From Streptomyces sp. NRRL F-6676 (GTDB taxonomy: Bacteria; Actinomycetota; Actinomycetes; Streptomycetales; Streptomycetaceae), in the NCBI RefSeq assembly GCF_000725625.1, contig NZ_JOHS01000060.1, forward strand, positions 6,581-70,580: a stretch of 64,000 nt of DNA. Reading direction: 5' to 3'. Below the pieces are notes generated by a model that ran no database searches, was not told the origin of the DNA, and saw nothing but the letters and a program-made list of their open reading frames with translations. This document shows positions 62,678-64,000 of this stretch, piece by piece (the first letter of the stretch is position 1; each line of letters starts with the position of its first letter). Both the position numbers and the translations under genes were made by a program.

Positions 62678-64000
62678 TCGGCGGCTCCCAGGGACTTCAG
62701 CGCGGTACGTGCCGTGCGGGCGCCGAGCGGTGCGAAGCCCGGGTTGAGGTCGAGTGCCGCCGTCAGGGAGGCGCGGGCCCGGTCCGGATGACCGGCGGCC
62801 CGCTCGATCATGCCCCGGTGGTAGAGGAAGGAGGCGTTGCGGTAGCCGGTGGCGGTGGCCCGGCGCGCGTACGGGAGCGCCTGCGCGTCCTTGCCGTTGA
62901 CGTGCAGCGCCCAGGCGAGCGCGTCGGCCGTGTGCACGGTGTGGCGGCGTTTCCACTCGGCGCGGGCCGCCTTGAGCGCGGCCCCGGGGTCACCGTGGTC
63001 GGCCGCGGCGAGCGCGGTGTCGAGGTCGGCGTCCACGCCATTGGCGCGGGCGAGCGAGACCCAGGCGTGCACCAGGGCGTACTGGTCCCGGGCCCTGGCC
63101 GCGTCGCCTTCGGCGCCCCGCTCCTCGTACAACTCGCCGAGTTCGACGAGGGGCTGGGGGAGCGGGTAGCGGGCCACGATCTGTTCCATGCCGCGGATCG
63201 CGGCCGTACGGTCGCCCAGCGCGGCCTGGGTGCGGGCGCGGCCGTCGAGTGCCGGCAGATAGCCGTCGTCGGCGGCGAGCGCCCGGGCGTAGTGGTGCAG
63301 GGCCGTCTCGTACTCGCCCTGGTTCCAGGCGAGTTGGCCGAGCGCGGTGGCCACGTACGCGATGTCGCCGTGGGTGGTGGCGGTGTCGAGCGCGTGGGTG
63401 AGGACGCGGCGGGCGGTGGTGACGTCGCCGCGCAGTTCGTGGACGTAGGCGTAGCGGGTGAAGACGGGGATGCCGGGGCGGCGGGAGTCGGCGAGGTCCG
63501 CCGCCTTCGAGGCGTCGGTGTAGCGGCCGAGTTCGACGAGGGCGTCGATGCGGGAGGACAGGGCGCGTTCGCTGTACGGGTTCTCGGCGAGGGCCTCGTC
63601 GGCGTACGTCAGGGCGCCGTGGAAGTCGTGCCGGGCGGCGGCGAGGGCGGCCCGGGCGGCGAGGGCGGGGTCGTGGTGGGGGTCGGTCTTCAGGGCGTGG
63701 GTGAGGGCCTTGTCCGCCTGGGGGTAGCGGGAGGGGTCGCCCTCGGTGCGGGCCTGTTCCACGTAGGCGAGGGCGAGGGTGGACCAGGCGGTGGGGTCCT
63801 GGGGTTGTGTGCGGAGGTGTGCCTGGAGGGTTTCTATGCCGGCGGCGAGGTCGTCGCCGGTGAGTAGTTGTGGAGTGGGGGTGGTTGTCGTCGTGTGGTG
63901 CGAGGTGGCGGTGGTGGGGGGTGGGGGCTGGGTCGCGCCTGCGGCGATCGCGCCGGTGGTGAGGGCGACGGCGAGGGCCGTGGCGGAGAGGGTGAGGTGG
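62674..64000 (-). CDS. Tetratricopeptide-repeat protein (partial, 5' end outside window)
   Basis: The frame is open to the window edge; 441 residues are visible. It starts with an export-type hydrophobic stretch (LSATALAVALTTGAIAAGAT), then a Pro/Thr/His linker. A long array of TPR helices follows (WSTLALAYVEQARTEGDPSR, ALAARAALAAARHDFHGALT, AYVATALGQLAWNQGEYETA, LPALDGRARTQAALGDRTAA). The protein is probably exported or membrane-tethered, and the coupled NicO-like gene may be its partner. Its stop overlaps that gene's GTG. The internal GTG at 63762 is not the start. Confidence 0.85.
   Translation of the reverse strand, partial: HLTLSATALAVALTTGAIAAGATQPPPPTTATSHHTTTTTPTPQLLTGDDLAAGIETLQAHLRTQPQDPTAWSTLALAYVEQARTEGDPSRYPQADKALTHALKTDPHHDPALAARAALAAARHDFHGALTYADEALAENPYSERALSSRIDALVELGRYTDASKAADLADSRRPGIPVFTRYAYVHELRGDVTTARRVLTHALDTATTHGDIAYVATALGQLAWNQGEYETALHHYARALAADDGYLPALDGRARTQAALGDRTAAIRGMEQIVARYPLPQPLVELGELYEERGAEGDAARARDQYALVHAWVSLARANGVDADLDTALAAADHGDPGAALKAARAEWKRRHTVHTADALAWALHVNGKDAQALPYARRATATGYRNASFLYHRGMIERAAGHPDRARASLTAALDLNPGFAPLGARTARTALKSLGAAE

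Overview
The window is a continuous stretch of a high-G+C actinobacterial chromosome, almost certainly Streptomyces. The evidence is strong G/C bias at third codon positions, frequent GTG starts, 4-nt stop/start overlaps (ATGA, GTGA), dispersed hairpin repeats, and a gene order that matches, from memory, the part of the S. coelicolor core chromosome numbered roughly SCO1725-SCO1785. No rRNA, tRNA, IS element, prophage or CRISPR array was recognised. The first and last genes are cut by the window edges.

Region 1 (1-15.8 kb) is core metabolism: the end of an iron-siderophore ABC importer (permease and ATPase), an SCP2-like protein, a small hypothetical, tlyA, nadK, recN, a glycosyltransferase, a GH15 trehalase/glucoamylase-type enzyme facing the other way, pyrG, a Nudix ADP-ribose pyrophosphatase, a STAND-like ATPase with TPRs, and ald.

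Region 2 (15.8-26 kb) is a conserved cell-cycle, RNA and shikimate cluster on the + strand: a ParA-type ATPase, a ribbon-helix-helix-like protein, scpA, scpB, an RluB-type pseudouridine synthase, AroH-class chorismate mutase, tyrA, cmk, a PlsC-type acyltransferase and der. It ends at a striking run of 39 G that abuts the 3' end of a convergent hypothetical gene.

Region 3 (26-45 kb) holds an SseB-like protein, an Rpf/LysM cell-wall enzyme, a GT4 glycosyltransferase with a partner gene, an orphan ctaD, an I78 inhibitor-like peptide, a PAP2 phosphatase, a PIG-V-like mannosyltransferase, an MFS exporter, a glutaryl-CoA-dehydrogenase-like enzyme, a SepF-like division protein, a cysteine-tailed DUF5685 protein, a DUF1684 protein, a streptogrisin-type protease and an SPFH/slipin protein.

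Region 4 (44-52 kb) is accessory and stress-related: an NmrA/MarR pair with a perfect 16+16-bp operator-like palindrome, the relic of an Old Yellow Enzyme gene, an ImuB-like catalytically degenerate Y-family polymerase overlapping dnaE2 with two LexA-box-like sites upstream, and a cupin/MarR divergent pair with two identical palindromic operators.

Region 5 (52-64 kb) has a sortase-anchored AA10 polysaccharide monooxygenase, a 44-codon small gene, a probably leaderless methyltransferase behind two PafBC-like damage-promoter motifs, DUF402 and GNAT genes, a GntR regulator, a DUF72 protein, an AAA ATPase, a secreted SGNH lipase, a membrane Ser/Thr kinase, a His-rich NicO-type transporter and a TPR protein.

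No wholly new system is evident. The best leads are the ParA/RHH pair next to ScpAB, the LexA-controlled DnaE2/ImuB pair without a visible ImuA, the MarR operators, the cysteine-tailed protein and the poly-G junction.
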